DNA from: Arthrobacter sp. NtRootA1
GTDB lineage: Bacteria > Actinomycetota > Actinomycetes > Actinomycetales > Micrococcaceae
Assembly (NCBI RefSeq): GCF_019976975.1
Contig: NZ_AP024630.1
Location: forward strand, 1,550,001 to 1,614,000
DNA length: 64,000 nt
Direction: 5' to 3'
Translations under genes and position numbers: made by a program
Shown: positions 7,247-15,442 of the stretch, piece after piece
How positions within the stretch are numbered: position 1 is the first letter of the stretch
Layout: each line of letters opens with the position of its first letter
Notes under the pieces: generated by a model
Told to the model about the DNA's origin: nothing
Databases searched by the model: none
What the model saw: the letters and a program-made list of their open reading frames with translations, nothing else

Positions 7247-9745
7247 TCATGCGGCGGGTTCCCGGGCAACCATTTGCCGTAGCAATCCTGCGCTCTGTGC
7301 CCGGGACAACCCCGGCAAGTACGCCGAGCCAACAGCAAGGCCTATCGATGGCAGGGCCAGTGGGTCCCGGTAATACATGTACAGAGTGCGGTGCTCGGGC
7401 TGGAACCGAGATTTGAAGGCTGCCAGGGACTTGAAGCCGTACATGGGTTCCAGTGCATTGCCCAGCATTGCCAGAACCCGATCCAAGGCACTGTGGTCAC
7501 CGTCGTCCGTCGCGGCCCCTGTGTTGGCCAGCGGGGAGCCTGACAACGAGATGTGGGGAACGTCGTCCTTGAAGTGCGTCACGGCAGAGGCGATCAGGAA
7601 TTCCATGACCCCTTTGAAACCAGTTGTCCGGCGGCGCATGAAGTCCAAGGTCCACCCCGACACCACGCCGTCGGTAAAGACCGGCAGCCAGCTTGTGACC
7701 CCATGGACCAGGCCATCGTCGTCCACCGCCACGCAACACATGACTTCGGGATCCTTCAGTTCATCGAGTCCGCCCAAGGTGAACCCCATCTCGGGCAGGG
7801 CCTTGTCCGCCACCCACTCTTCCGAGATCTCGGCAAGTTGTGCACGGATTCCCGGTGGCATCTCCGCGTAGTGGTACCAGTGGTCTTTGATGGACAGCTT
7901 CTCAGCCCTGTTCAGAGCGGTCCGGACGTTCTGCCATTCCTTGCCTTTGAACGTCATGGCCTGGATGTTCAGCAGGGTTTCTTCCGCCACCTCCAGTTTG
8001 CGGAAGCCGCGGGGGAGGAGAGCCTCGTCAAGCTCCGACGTGGCCGAGTAGAAGCACGGTGTGAGGCCCAGTGCCGCGCAATGGGCCAGGAAGCCTGTCG
8101 CAGCCTCGGTGTGGTGCTGGCGGGCCCCGAATGGACCCGCCACCGTCAGGGCCACTCCGTTGTGCACCTGGTAGGCGAGGCCAGCCCTCCTGTCGGGCGT
8201 GAACCAGTATTGGTTGTTGTCCCACAGTGCCATCCAGGACAAGGTCCCCCCGCCGTCGTGGAGCAATTCTCGGGTGTGTCCCAGGTCCGCGGCAGGGTCT
8301 TTTGCCAGCGTCCGGAACCGCTGGAAGTTGTTCAGGACCATCACAAGGATGCAGAGCCAGATGACGTCCCCGCCCAGTCCGTAAAGAACAGTGCTCAGCA
8401 ATCCCTGCGGCAGTTCAACGACGAACGGAACGGGGAAGGGCACCAGGATATGGGTCAGTTGGCCTGCGAGGTCCCACAAGGATGAGCGGTTCGGGTTGCC
8501 CTCTACAAACCAGAAGACCACGTAGAGCGCCGCCGCCACAGCAGCCATGATGAGGGTTGTCCGGCCCAGGACGCGATATCCGGCGTCGCTGGATTCCACC
8601 CGGAATTTGTGGCGGTTGACCAGCAGCAGGGCCGCGATGATCAGCGGCGCCAGGATGGCGGGAACGGCATAGAGCAGGAGGTAACCGACGTCGTCATTGC
8701 CCAGTGTCACTTCCGGATCCGTCACGTACTGCAGGATTGCCACGCTCGTCACGAACGCCAGGTAGAGCTGGATGACCAGGGTCAGTCTGTAAGCGAGGCG
8801 GCGACCCCGGCGCAGTCCCTCAGCACAGACAAGCAGCAACAGCACCGGGATAACTGTGAGGATGGTGGCGCCGAAACTCTGCACGCCCACAACGCTCTGC
8901 AACGTGACGCAGCTCTTGTCGTTGTCGCAGGCTTCCTTCACTTCGTCCACGCTGGGGCTTGCCTGCAGCATCACCTCGGAAACCACAGAAAGCGGCCCGA
9001 CCTCCAACGTGCCCGTCAACTGCGTGAGCAATGGCCCCAGGGCGAACACACCAACTACGGTGCCCACAAGGAACCGGGTCTCACGAAGGCTCGAGGAATG
9101 AAGGGAGCCCGCACGCCGCCGCAGCACCAGGGTTTGGACGGCCCAACCGGCCAGAATGCCGATGACAGCGCCGGCAAGGGCCTGGAGTGTTTGTGCGACG
9201 CCTACAAACAACGCGAACATCAGCGTGGCGGCCAGCAACCATGTCCGGAGGCGACGACGCCAGAGTGCCTCCAGTGCCGCCGTCGAACATCCCAACGCAG
9301 CGGCGGCACCACCGTAGGCGCCCACAACGTACTCGCCACCAAGAAAACTCAGCCATTGGTCGCTGTTGTCCGTTCCAAAAGCAACCAGCCCCATCAGCAC
9401 CAAGGCGCTCAGGGCAGAACCAAAGATAAATGCTGCCAGCGCCAGCCATGGACCCATGGTTCGCTCGGCGATACCCACGCCGACCAGGATCAAAACGCTG
9501 CATGCCAGATAGTCCAGTAAGGATGAGGCAAAGAAAGATGATGTGAAGATGGACCAACCCGGCCCCGCATCCAGCGCCAAACCCAGCCCGACCTGCTCCA
9601 GGAGTGCCTCGTTGGGTCCGGCGATAAGGCTCCCCGTAACTGCGCCGACAACCCAAAGGAACAGCACGAGTCCCAAAGTCAGGGGCAGCCGCCGGATGGC
9701 CGCCAGGCCGTAAACAGTGCCCGTATATCCGACAGCCGCACTCAT
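7247..9745 (-). CDS. mprF: MprF-like aminoacyl-phosphatidylglycerol synthase with rhomboid-like N-terminus
   Basis: An 832-aa protein. Residues 1-210 form about six hydrophobic helices that resemble a rhomboid-like fold but lack an obvious GxSG/His catalytic pair. A second membrane block covers about 225-480. The C-terminal 340 residues form a DUF2156 (GNAT-like) domain with WMALWDNNQYWF, FYSATSELDEALLPRGF and YGFKSLAAFKSRFQP, typical of enzymes that move Lys or Ala from aminoacyl-tRNA to phosphatidylglycerol. The charge change protects against cationic peptides. Which amino acid is used cannot be told. It is followed by an esterase-like gene on the same strand. A short GC hairpin (9770-9784) lies in the leader. 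Confidence 0.85.
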   Translation of the reverse strand: MSAAVGYTGTVYGLAAIRRLPLTLGLVLFLWVVGAVTGSLIAGPNEALLEQVGLGLALDAGPGWSIFTSSFFASSLLDYLACSVLILVGVGIAERTMGPWLALAAFIFGSALSALVLMGLVAFGTDNSDQWLSFLGGEYVVGAYGGAAAALGCSTAALEALWRRRLRTWLLAATLMFALFVGVAQTLQALAGAVIGILAGWAVQTLVLRRRAGSLHSSSLRETRFLVGTVVGVFALGPLLTQLTGTLEVGPLSVVSEVMLQASPSVDEVKEACDNDKSCVTLQSVVGVQSFGATILTVIPVLLLLVCAEGLRRGRRLAYRLTLVIQLYLAFVTSVAILQYVTDPEVTLGNDDVGYLLLYAVPAILAPLIIAALLLVNRHKFRVESSDAGYRVLGRTTLIMAAVAAALYVVFWFVEGNPNRSSLWDLAGQLTHILVPFPVPFVVELPQGLLSTVLYGLGGDVIWLCILVMVLNNFQRFRTLAKDPAADLGHTRELLHDGGGTLSWMALWDNNQYWFTPDRRAGLAYQVHNGVALTVAGPFGARQHHTEAATGFLAHCAALGLTPCFYSATSELDEALLPRGFRKLEVAEETLLNIQAMTFKGKEWQNVRTALNRAEKLSIKDHWYHYAEMPPGIRAQLAEISEEWVADKALPEMGFTLGGLDELKDPEVMCCVAVDDDGLVHGVTSWLPVFTDGVVSGWTLDFMRRRTTGFKGVMEFLIASAVTHFKDDVPHISLSGSPLANTGAATDDGDHSALDRVLAMLGNALEPMYGFKSLAAFKSRFQPEHRTLYMYYRDPLALPSIGLAVGSAYLPGLSRAQSAGLLRQMVAREPAA

Positions 9746-9840
9746 GTGATGTCCCCTTCACCGGCGAAGCGGGGGAAACCCCCGGCTGGCCACCATTCTG
9801 CCCTGCCAGGCGGCCTAAGGGGAGGGCTTACACGGGGACT

Positions 9841-10026
9841 TTAGTCCCTATTCCAGGGGCCAGGGTTCACCCGGTACAGCAGGGCCGCTCCAATGACGGC
9901 GCCAAGTATCGCCCCGAACAGTGCACTCCCGGCCAGGCGGCCCAACAGCGCCCCGACGACGGCGCCAAGCACGGCCCCGAGGAAAAGGCCCCTACCGTTG
10001 CGGTGCGGTTTCTTGGTCATGGTCAC
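9841..10026 (-). CDS. Small glycine-zipper-like membrane protein, 61 aa
   Basis: Starts MTMTKKPHRNGRG and then has a Gly/Ala-rich hydrophobic stretch with GAVLGAVVGALLG and GAILGAVIGAALL, like glycine-zipper membrane proteins, ending in a short polar tail. GTG at 10026 or ATG at 10020 could be the start; no strong ribosome-binding site is seen. It sits between the mprF-like gene and a drug exporter on the same strand. Function unknown. Confidence 0.55.
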   Translation of the reverse strand: MTMTKKPHRNGRGLFLGAVLGAVVGALLGRLAGSALFGAILGAVIGAALLYRVNPGPWNRD

Positions 10027-10057
10027 AGCCTATGGTCCAGTTCTGGGGAATGCCGTA

Positions 10058-10102
10058 TTAGTGGATTGACGGGACAGTCACTAATGAATTGACGGGACAG
10101 TC
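10058..10102. repeat. Two tandem copies of a 23-bp repeat at the 3' end of the exporter gene
   Basis: The 15-mer attgacgggacagtc occurs exactly at 10065-10079 and 10088-10102, within two imperfect 22-23-bp units. The second unit encodes the last codons (TVPSIH, stop) of the minus-strand exporter gene; the first lies just beyond its stop. Confidence 0.8.
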
Positions 10103-11310
10103 CGGGGCCGGACCACCAGCCACAGTGCGGCGATCGCTCCGGTGATGCAGACAGCCTGGACCGCGCCCATGGGTACCGCAGAATCGACACCCAGCCAGCC
10201 CACAACAGGGGGGACGATGCCCGCCATCATGAATTGTGCTGCGCCCAGGAGCGATGCCGCCGTCCCCGCCTGGGCTCCATGGTTCGCCAAGGAGAGGACT
10301 TGAACGCAGGGGAACAGGAAGCCCGTAGCGCAAATGTAGAACCACAGCGGAATCAGGATGCCCCAGAGACCCACGTGCAGGAGATCGAGCACGATAATCA
10401 GGGCCGCCATGAGCAGCATGAACACTGTGGCTCCGGCCACGATCCACTGGGGAGCCACGCGCCGGATCAACCTTGAGCTGATCTGGACGCCCGCCACGAT
10501 GCCCAGCGAATTGACGCCGAAGAGGAGGCCGTATTCCTGGGGAGAGAAATCATAGATGTTCTGGAAAAGGAAGGTGGAGGCGGAGAGGTAGGCGAACAAA
10601 CCACCGAAGTTGAGGCTGCCTACCATCAACATGCCCACGAATATCCGGTCCGTCAGCACGGTCTTGTACCGCTGCCGCACCGTGACCGTGGATTTTCCGC
10701 GCCGTTCCGCCGGCAGGGTTTCGCGAATAAAGAAGATCGCGGCCAGTATCACCAACGTGCCGTAGCAGGCCAGGAAGTAGAAGATGCCGGGCCACGGGAA
10801 CACCAGCAGCAGCTGCGAACCGATGATTGGGGCCAGGATCGGGGCCAGCCCGTTGACCAAGGACATCCGGGAGAACATGCGGACCATCGAATAGCCGTGG
10901 AACAAGTCCCGGACCATGGCCATCGCAACGACGCCCCCACCCGCGGCGCCGATACCCATGAGCACACGGAAGAGGGACAGGAACCCAATGTCCGGAGCCA
11001 ACGCAGCGCCCAACGATGATCCAATATGCAGGGCGGTGGCGAGGATCAAGGGCAGGCGACGGCCAAACTTGTCGCTGAAGGGACCAACCACCAACTGTCC
11101 AAGGCCAAACCCAACGGTGGTGCCGGTCAGCGTCAGCTGGATCGCCGTGGCTGATACGCCGAAACTCTCCTCCAATGCAGGGAACGCAGGAAGATAGAGA
11201 TCCACAGTGAAGGGCCCCAGGGCAGTCAGGGCACCGAGAAGGACAATGTAGACAAGCTTTTCGCGTCGGCTCAGGGAATCGCCCGGAGCAATGGGATTGG
11301 TCACGATCAT
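10081..11310 (-). CDS. Bcr/CflA family multidrug efflux MFS transporter
   Basis: A 409-aa protein with about 12 hydrophobic segments. TM1-2 carry TVDLYLPAFPALEESFG and LTLTGTTVGFGLGQLVVGPFSDKFGRR, the DHA1/Bcr signature with the loop 2-3 motif GPFSDKFGRR, and RVLMGIGAAGGGVVAMAMVRD resembles antiporter motif C. It is predicted to export drugs (such as bicyclomycin or chloramphenicol) or amino acids by proton antiport. The ATG at 11310 has AGGA four bases upstream; a GTG two codons later is possible. The last residues lie in a short tandem repeat, so the C-terminus may have been extended recently. Confidence 0.9.
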   Translation of the reverse strand: MIVTNPIAPGDSLSRREKLVYIVLLGALTALGPFTVDLYLPAFPALEESFGVSATAIQLTLTGTTVGFGLGQLVVGPFSDKFGRRLPLILATALHIGSSLGAALAPDIGFLSLFRVLMGIGAAGGGVVAMAMVRDLFHGYSMVRMFSRMSLVNGLAPILAPIIGSQLLLVFPWPGIFYFLACYGTLVILAAIFFIRETLPAERRGKSTVTVRQRYKTVLTDRIFVGMLMVGSLNFGGLFAYLSASTFLFQNIYDFSPQEYGLLFGVNSLGIVAGVQISSRLIRRVAPQWIVAGATVFMLLMAALIIVLDLLHVGLWGILIPLWFYICATGFLFPCVQVLSLANHGAQAGTAASLLGAAQFMMAGIVPPVVGWLGVDSAVPMGAVQAVCITGAIAALWLVVRPRTVPSIH

Positions 11311-11486
11311 CTATCCTATGGCCGTCACATCATATTTATGCAGCTACGTCAGGCGCGCCGCGGTGGCATCGGCGAAAGTTGAGCCGGAACCTGAATGATA
11401 GTTTTGAGGACAGGTGCCCGCGGCGATCTTTTTCCGGCCGCGTTCGCCCGACACGATGCCCAGAGGAAGCAGTTAGGCGGAACCCA

Positions 11487-12335
11487 ATGAGTGGACGTCA
11501 CACCGGCCGGACCAGCACGCGACCAGCCATCCGTACTTTGCCGAAGACCCTCAAGCTCGTTGCCCGTTTGGCTCCCAGGCAACTCAACGATGAGATCGCC
11601 CTTGCCAAGGTGGAACTCAAGCGCAAGGCCACCCAGGTTGGGGTGGCCGGTGCCTTCTTTGGCGTAGCCCTTGTTTTCATGGCGCTCCTGGTCATCGCGC
11701 TGGTGGTGGCCGCGATTCTTGGTTTGGCTACCATCATGCCGGGCTGGCTTGCAGCGTTGATCGTTGCGGCGGTCTTTCTTGTGATCGTCGCGCTCGGAGC
11801 CTTGATCGGGGTCGCCAAGTTCAAGAAGGCCATGCCTTTGATCCCTGAAGACACCATCCGCGGGCTCAAGCACGATCTGGGAATTGCGAAGGAAGGCTCG
11901 GCCTTCGATGAATCGATCCTCGATCCCAATTCGCCCGCTGCCAAGGCGGAGAAAGCCGCCAAGGAAGCTGCCGCCGAGAAGGCGAAGGCAGAAAAGGCTG
12001 CAAAGGAAGCTGCCAAGGAAGCGGACGCCGCCAAGGCGCCCACAGAGGCAGAACTCCGCCTGCGCCTGAACAAACGGCGCGAACACCTCACCGGCGTGCG
12101 CGATGAACTTGGCGAGCAGTTGGACGTCAAAAAGCAGGGCCAGGCTTTGCTGGGAACAGCCACCATGAAACTCCAGGAGGGAAAGGACTTTGCTTCCGCG
12201 AAGTTCGCTGACCTTGGCGAGGCCGTTCCCGAGGACCTCACCGGTCGCCTTGCTTCCCGATGGAAGGACCTCGTTGCTTTCGCCGCCGCGGCTGTGGTGT
12301 TCGTGGTTGCCCTGCGGAAGCTGCTGAAGAAGTAG
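11487..12335 (+). CDS. Holin superfamily III-like membrane protein with charged coiled C-terminal half
   Basis: Predicted 282-aa protein. The N-terminal 35 residues are basic, then LARLAPRQLNDEIALAKVELKRKATQ and two hydrophobic helices (about 50-110) match actinobacterial proteins annotated as phage-holin family (superfamily III), which are normal chromosomal membrane proteins. The middle is an Ala/Lys/Glu-rich stretch (AAKEAAAEKAKAEKAA) likely to be helical, and a single hydrophobic helix lies near the C-terminus (FAAAAVVFVVALRKLLKK). The ATG at 11487 follows AGGCGG; the frame is open further upstream without a good start. It precedes a lipid-synthesis-type gene. Confidence 0.75.
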   Translation: MSGRHTGRTSTRPAIRTLPKTLKLVARLAPRQLNDEIALAKVELKRKATQVGVAGAFFGVALVFMALLVIALVVAAILGLATIMPGWLAALIVAAVFLVIVALGALIGVAKFKKAMPLIPEDTIRGLKHDLGIAKEGSAFDESILDPNSPAAKAEKAAKEAAAEKAKAEKAAKEAAKEADAAKAPTEAELRLRLNKRREHLTGVRDELGEQLDVKKQGQALLGTATMKLQEGKDFASAKFADLGEAVPEDLTGRLASRWKDLVAFAAAAVVFVVALRKLLKK

Positions 12336-12384
12336 AAGCCTGCCGCGGTACCGCACACACTGGAGAAGAGGAAAGGGGGACACC

Positions 12385-13008
12385 ATGAGGTTCATCGGTG
12401 CTGGTTCGCATCCGGACCGTCCCCAGGTGGACCACGACCTCGTCTTTACTGTTCCCAATGTGCTCACGGTTCTGCGCTTCATGGGCGTCCCGCTCTTTGT
12501 GTGGTTGGTCCTGTGGCAGAAGGAATATGGCTTCGCCGTCCTCGTCCTGGTCATTATGGGCAGCACGGACTGGGTGGACGGTTATATCGCCCGCCGCTAC
12601 AACCAAACGTCCAAGTTGGGCAGGATCCTGGACCCCATGGCGGACCGGGCCGCGCTCATAGCCGTTGCGATCACGTTGGCGATCGCCGGCGTCGTGCAGT
12701 GGTGGTATCTGGCCGCGCTTGTTGTGCCTGACGCCATTCTTGCGATTGCCTCGCTGATCTACTTCCGCAGCCATCCGGACCTTCCAGTCAGCATCATCGG
12801 CAAGATCCGCACAGGGCTCCTGCTGGTGGGCACGCCGTTGCTGGTACTTTCCAAATTGCCCGTTTCATACACCGACGCTTACTTCGCCGCAGCTTGGGTC
12901 TTCCTCGGCCTCGGCCTGCTGGGCCACTGGATTGCGGCCTACAACTACTACTGGGCCATCCTGCGTAAAGGCAAAGAACTGCGGGCCAACGACGGCGGAC
13001 ACGGCTGA
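12385..13008 (+). CDS. CDP-alcohol phosphatidyltransferase family protein
   Basis: Integral membrane enzyme of 207 aa. The catalytic signature D-x2-D-G-x2-A-R-x8-G-x3-D-x3-D is complete in DWVDGYIARRYNQTSKLG followed by RILDPMADR (residues about 53-79). The enzymes join a CDP-diacylglycerol to an alcohol such as glycerol-3-phosphate, inositol phosphate or phosphatidylglycerol. Five to six hydrophobic helices are visible. Its stop shares one base with the next start (TGATG), so the two are probably translated together. PgsA-like or cardiolipin-synthase-like activity is equally possible. Confidence 0.88.
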   Translation: MRFIGAGSHPDRPQVDHDLVFTVPNVLTVLRFMGVPLFVWLVLWQKEYGFAVLVLVIMGSTDWVDGYIARRYNQTSKLGRILDPMADRAALIAVAITLAIAGVVQWWYLAALVVPDAILAIASLIYFRSHPDLPVSIIGKIRTGLLLVGTPLLVLSKLPVSYTDAYFAAAWVFLGLGLLGHWIAAYNYYWAILRKGKELRANDGGHG

Positions 13009-13913
13009 TGGTGTGGCTGGCGGTTTTCCTTGCCGTACTTGGCGCTTTTTTCCTGGCCATTGGTGCCCAACGCCAGGGAAGCGCGGTAAAGGCCGATACC
13101 GGCGGACTGGCACTGAGCTCCAACGGGTTCCTGCGGCTTCTGCGCAATCCACGATGGATGCTTGGGCTCTTGCTGTTGTGCCTTGGCATGGTGATGAACG
13201 CGATCGCCCTCGTATCGGCACCCCTGACGGTGGTGCAGCCCATTGGTGCGATCGCACTGGTCATTACCACCGTGGTCAACGCCAAGGACCAAGGCCTGAG
13301 CATCAACCGCGCCACCGTGGTTGCCATTACCGCCTGCGTCACCGGATCCGCTTTGTTCGTACTCCTGGCAGTTAACGTCACGCAGGAAAACCATCACGTT
13401 AATGCTGAAGACGAACTGACAATCGTGCTGCTCCTGGCCCTGGCTGTGGGGCTTTTCGGCACTCTTGCGGTGGTGTTCAAACACCGCATGAGCGCCTTCA
13501 TATACATCTTGGGAGCGGGTGTACTGTTTGGCTTCGTTGCCGTCCTGACCCGGATCATCGGCAAGCACCTGCTGGATCCAAACGGCCTGTTCCTGCTCAA
13601 TGTGCAGTGGTACACGCTCATTGCCATCGCGGCCGCCGGGGGCCTTGGTTCCTGGTTCGTCCAGAGCGCGTATTCAGGCGGCCCTCCGGATCTGGTTATT
13701 GCCGGACTGACTGTGGTGGACCCCATGGTGGGCATCGCCATTGGCATCGTTATCCTTGGTGAGCTTCGTCCCGATGTCCAGCCTGTGATGGCAATCAGCA
13801 TGGCCGCTGCAGCTTCCCTTGCTATCGTGGGGGTTATTGCCTTGAGCCGGCACCATCCGGAAGTCACCAAGCGTAAGAAGGACGCGAAGGCGGCTGCAAG
13901 CCGGAAGGCCTAG
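13008..13913 (+). CDS. DMT-superfamily (EamA/NIPA-like) transporter
   Basis: A 301-aa protein with nine to ten hydrophobic segments. SAPLTVVQPIGAIALVITTVVNA in the first half and GLTVVDPMVGIAIGIVILGE in the second are characteristic of DMT carriers with internal duplication. The C-terminus is basic (KRKKDAKAAASRKA). Substrate unknown; NIPA-type Mg2+ carriers share this pattern. It overlaps the phosphatidyltransferase gene by one base and lies about 110 bp upstream of a glycosyltransferase, so a role in envelope lipid export is conceivable but unproven. Confidence 0.8.
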   Translation: MVWLAVFLAVLGAFFLAIGAQRQGSAVKADTGGLALSSNGFLRLLRNPRWMLGLLLLCLGMVMNAIALVSAPLTVVQPIGAIALVITTVVNAKDQGLSINRATVVAITACVTGSALFVLLAVNVTQENHHVNAEDELTIVLLLALAVGLFGTLAVVFKHRMSAFIYILGAGVLFGFVAVLTRIIGKHLLDPNGLFLLNVQWYTLIAIAAAGGLGSWFVQSAYSGGPPDLVIAGLTVVDPMVGIAIGIVILGELRPDVQPVMAISMAAAASLAIVGVIALSRHHPEVTKRKKDAKAAASRKA

Positions 13914-14023
13914 GCAAAGCTTTAACTTGCGCCACCGCTTCCCAGCGGTCCGGCAACCCGGCGACACCACAGCATTGACCCGTTCAAGGCTGTTCCGCAC
14001 CGTGACCATCAGGAGTTCTCCAC

Positions 14024-15220
14024 GTGACCATTCCCGACACCAACAAACCCCTTACCATCCTGATCGCGGCGGATACCTACCCGCCGCACGTAAACGGTGC
14101 TGCGCAGTTCGGCTACCGTCTGGCCAAGGGAATGACGGCGCGCGGACACAACGTGCACGTGTTGGCTTGCCGTCCGGACACGGGCAAGAGCTACACCGAG
14201 TTCCGTGACGAGGCAACCGTCCACCGCCTCCGCTCGCATGGGGTGTTCACGCACGAATACTTCCGCATCTGCTTCCCTTGGGAAATCAAGAAGGAAATCA
14301 GTCTCCTGTTCGACAAAGTCCAACCGGACGTAGTGCACATTCAAAGCCACTACATGATTGGCGAGCACGTACTCTACGAGGCCGTGAAGCGTGGCATCAG
14401 AATTATTGCCACCAACCACTTCATGCCTGAAAACCTGAACCCGTTCCTTCCGTTCCCGCAGTGGTTCAAGGACATCGTGGGGCGCATCTCCTGGAAGGAC
14501 ATGGGCAAGGTGATGGGCCAGGCCGACGTCGTCACGACGCCCACACCGCTGGCGGCCAAGGCCATGCACCAGCACGCGTTCCTCCGTAAGGTCCTGCCCC
14601 TGTCCAATGGCATTGATTCCGCAGCCTATGAGCTGCAGCCGGGCGAGACGATAGAACCCCACGCCAATCCCACTGTTCTTTTCGCGGGACGGCTTGCGGA
14701 AGAGAAACACGTCAATGTCCTGATCGACGCCATCGCCAAGACCCCGCGCGAACTCAACGTCCACCTCGAGATCGTGGGCGGCGGGGAAGTCCGCCCTGCC
14801 TTGGAAGCACAGGTGGCAAAGCTTGGCTTGGGGGACCGGGTGAAATTCCTTGGACTGGCAAGCGATGAAGAACTGCGCGAGGCCTACATCAAGGCCGACA
14901 TTTTCTGCATGCCAGGCACTGCAGAACTTCAATCGTTGGTGACGCTCGAAGCCATGTCTGCTTCCACTCCTGTGCTGTTGGCCAATGCCATGGCACTCCC
15001 GCACCTGGTCCGCGACGGCGAAAACGGATACCTCTTCACACCGAACGACAGCACGGAGCTCGCAGCGAAGATCACCAAGCTTGTGGAGCTTCCCGAGGAC
15101 CAACTGAATGCCATGGGCAAGGTGAGCCGCGAGATGGTAGAGCCGCACAGCATCAACGGCACCCTCCAGACATTCGAGGACCTCTACCGCGGGGCTTCCT
15201 ACGAGGACATGGTGGTGTGA
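14024..15220 (+). CDS. GT4-type glycosyltransferase
   Basis: A 398-aa retaining glycosyltransferase of GT-B fold. The N-terminal domain starts ADTYPPHVNGAAQFGYRLA, a hallmark of GT4 enzymes that glycosylate lipids such as diacylglycerol or phosphatidylinositol. The C-terminal nucleotide-sugar domain has FAGRLAEEKHVNVLIDA, FCMPGTAELQSLVTLEAM (the EX7E motif) and DGENGYLF. GTG at 14024 is preceded by AGGAG at 8 bases. Its position after a CDP-alcohol phosphatidyltransferase gene supports a glycolipid substrate; the sugar and acceptor are unknown. Confidence 0.9.
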   Translation: MTIPDTNKPLTILIAADTYPPHVNGAAQFGYRLAKGMTARGHNVHVLACRPDTGKSYTEFRDEATVHRLRSHGVFTHEYFRICFPWEIKKEISLLFDKVQPDVVHIQSHYMIGEHVLYEAVKRGIRIIATNHFMPENLNPFLPFPQWFKDIVGRISWKDMGKVMGQADVVTTPTPLAAKAMHQHAFLRKVLPLSNGIDSAAYELQPGETIEPHANPTVLFAGRLAEEKHVNVLIDAIAKTPRELNVHLEIVGGGEVRPALEAQVAKLGLGDRVKFLGLASDEELREAYIKADIFCMPGTAELQSLVTLEAMSASTPVLLANAMALPHLVRDGENGYLFTPNDSTELAAKITKLVELPEDQLNAMGKVSREMVEPHSINGTLQTFEDLYRGASYEDMVV

Positions 15221-15225
15221 CAAAA

Positions 15226-15263
15226 GCACTCTTCAGTAGCTATTAGTATTGCTAGAGTGCATT
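15226..15263 (+). terminator. Possible hairpin terminator after the glycosyltransferase
   Basis: GCACTCT (15226-15232) pairs with AGAGTGC (15254-15260), with a second short GTAGC/GCTA helix inside, followed by ATTTG. The U-tract is poor. The same stretch must also hold the promoter of the tRNA at 15304. Confidence 0.35.
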
Positions 15264-15303
15264 TGCCCCAACTGCTGCTTCTTAGCGGCCGGAGGGGCGT
15301 CAC

Positions 15304-15377
15304 GGGGCTATAGCTCAGCTGGTTAGAGCGCGGGACTCATAATCCTAAGGTCCTCGGTTCAAGTCCGAGTAGCCCTA
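15304..15377 (+). tRNA. tRNA with CAT anticodon (elongator Met, or Ile2 if lysidine-modified)
   Basis: A 74-nt cloverleaf with acceptor GGGGCTA/TAGCCCT and discriminator A, T8, A14, D-stem GCTC/GAGC, anticodon loop CTCATAA and T-arm CTCGG/CCGAG. The frame of T8 and A14 fixes the start at 15304 and makes base pair 1-72 a G-U wobble. The lower anticodon stem has a C27-A43 mismatch and a G28-U42 wobble. CAT decodes AUG, or AUA after TilS modification; the sequence alone does not tell me which. It is not initiator-like, because the anticodon stem lacks three G-C pairs. Confidence 0.9.
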
Positions 15378-15388
15378 CCTTTACACGG

Positions 15389-15430
15389 GAGCCGTGGTTG
15401 GCGTTTCATACGTCAGCCACGGCTCTTTTG
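15389..15430 (+). terminator. Rho-independent terminator of the CAT tRNA
   Basis: A 15-bp stem (15389-15403 with 15411-15425, two G-U pairs) with a 7-nt loop is followed by TTTTG. It lies 12 bp from the stop of the convergent helicase gene. Confidence 0.85.
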
Positions 15431-15442
15431 CGTTTCGGCTGT

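Noticed and set aside
8609..9520. Long plus-strand reading frame opposite the mprF-like gene
   Set aside because: Composition is that of an antisense frame (rich in Gln, His and Asp), with no motif; the minus-strand gene is clear.
11487..12335. Prophage marker (holin-like annotation)
   Set aside because: Chromosomal actinobacterial membrane proteins often carry this family name; no other phage gene is present.
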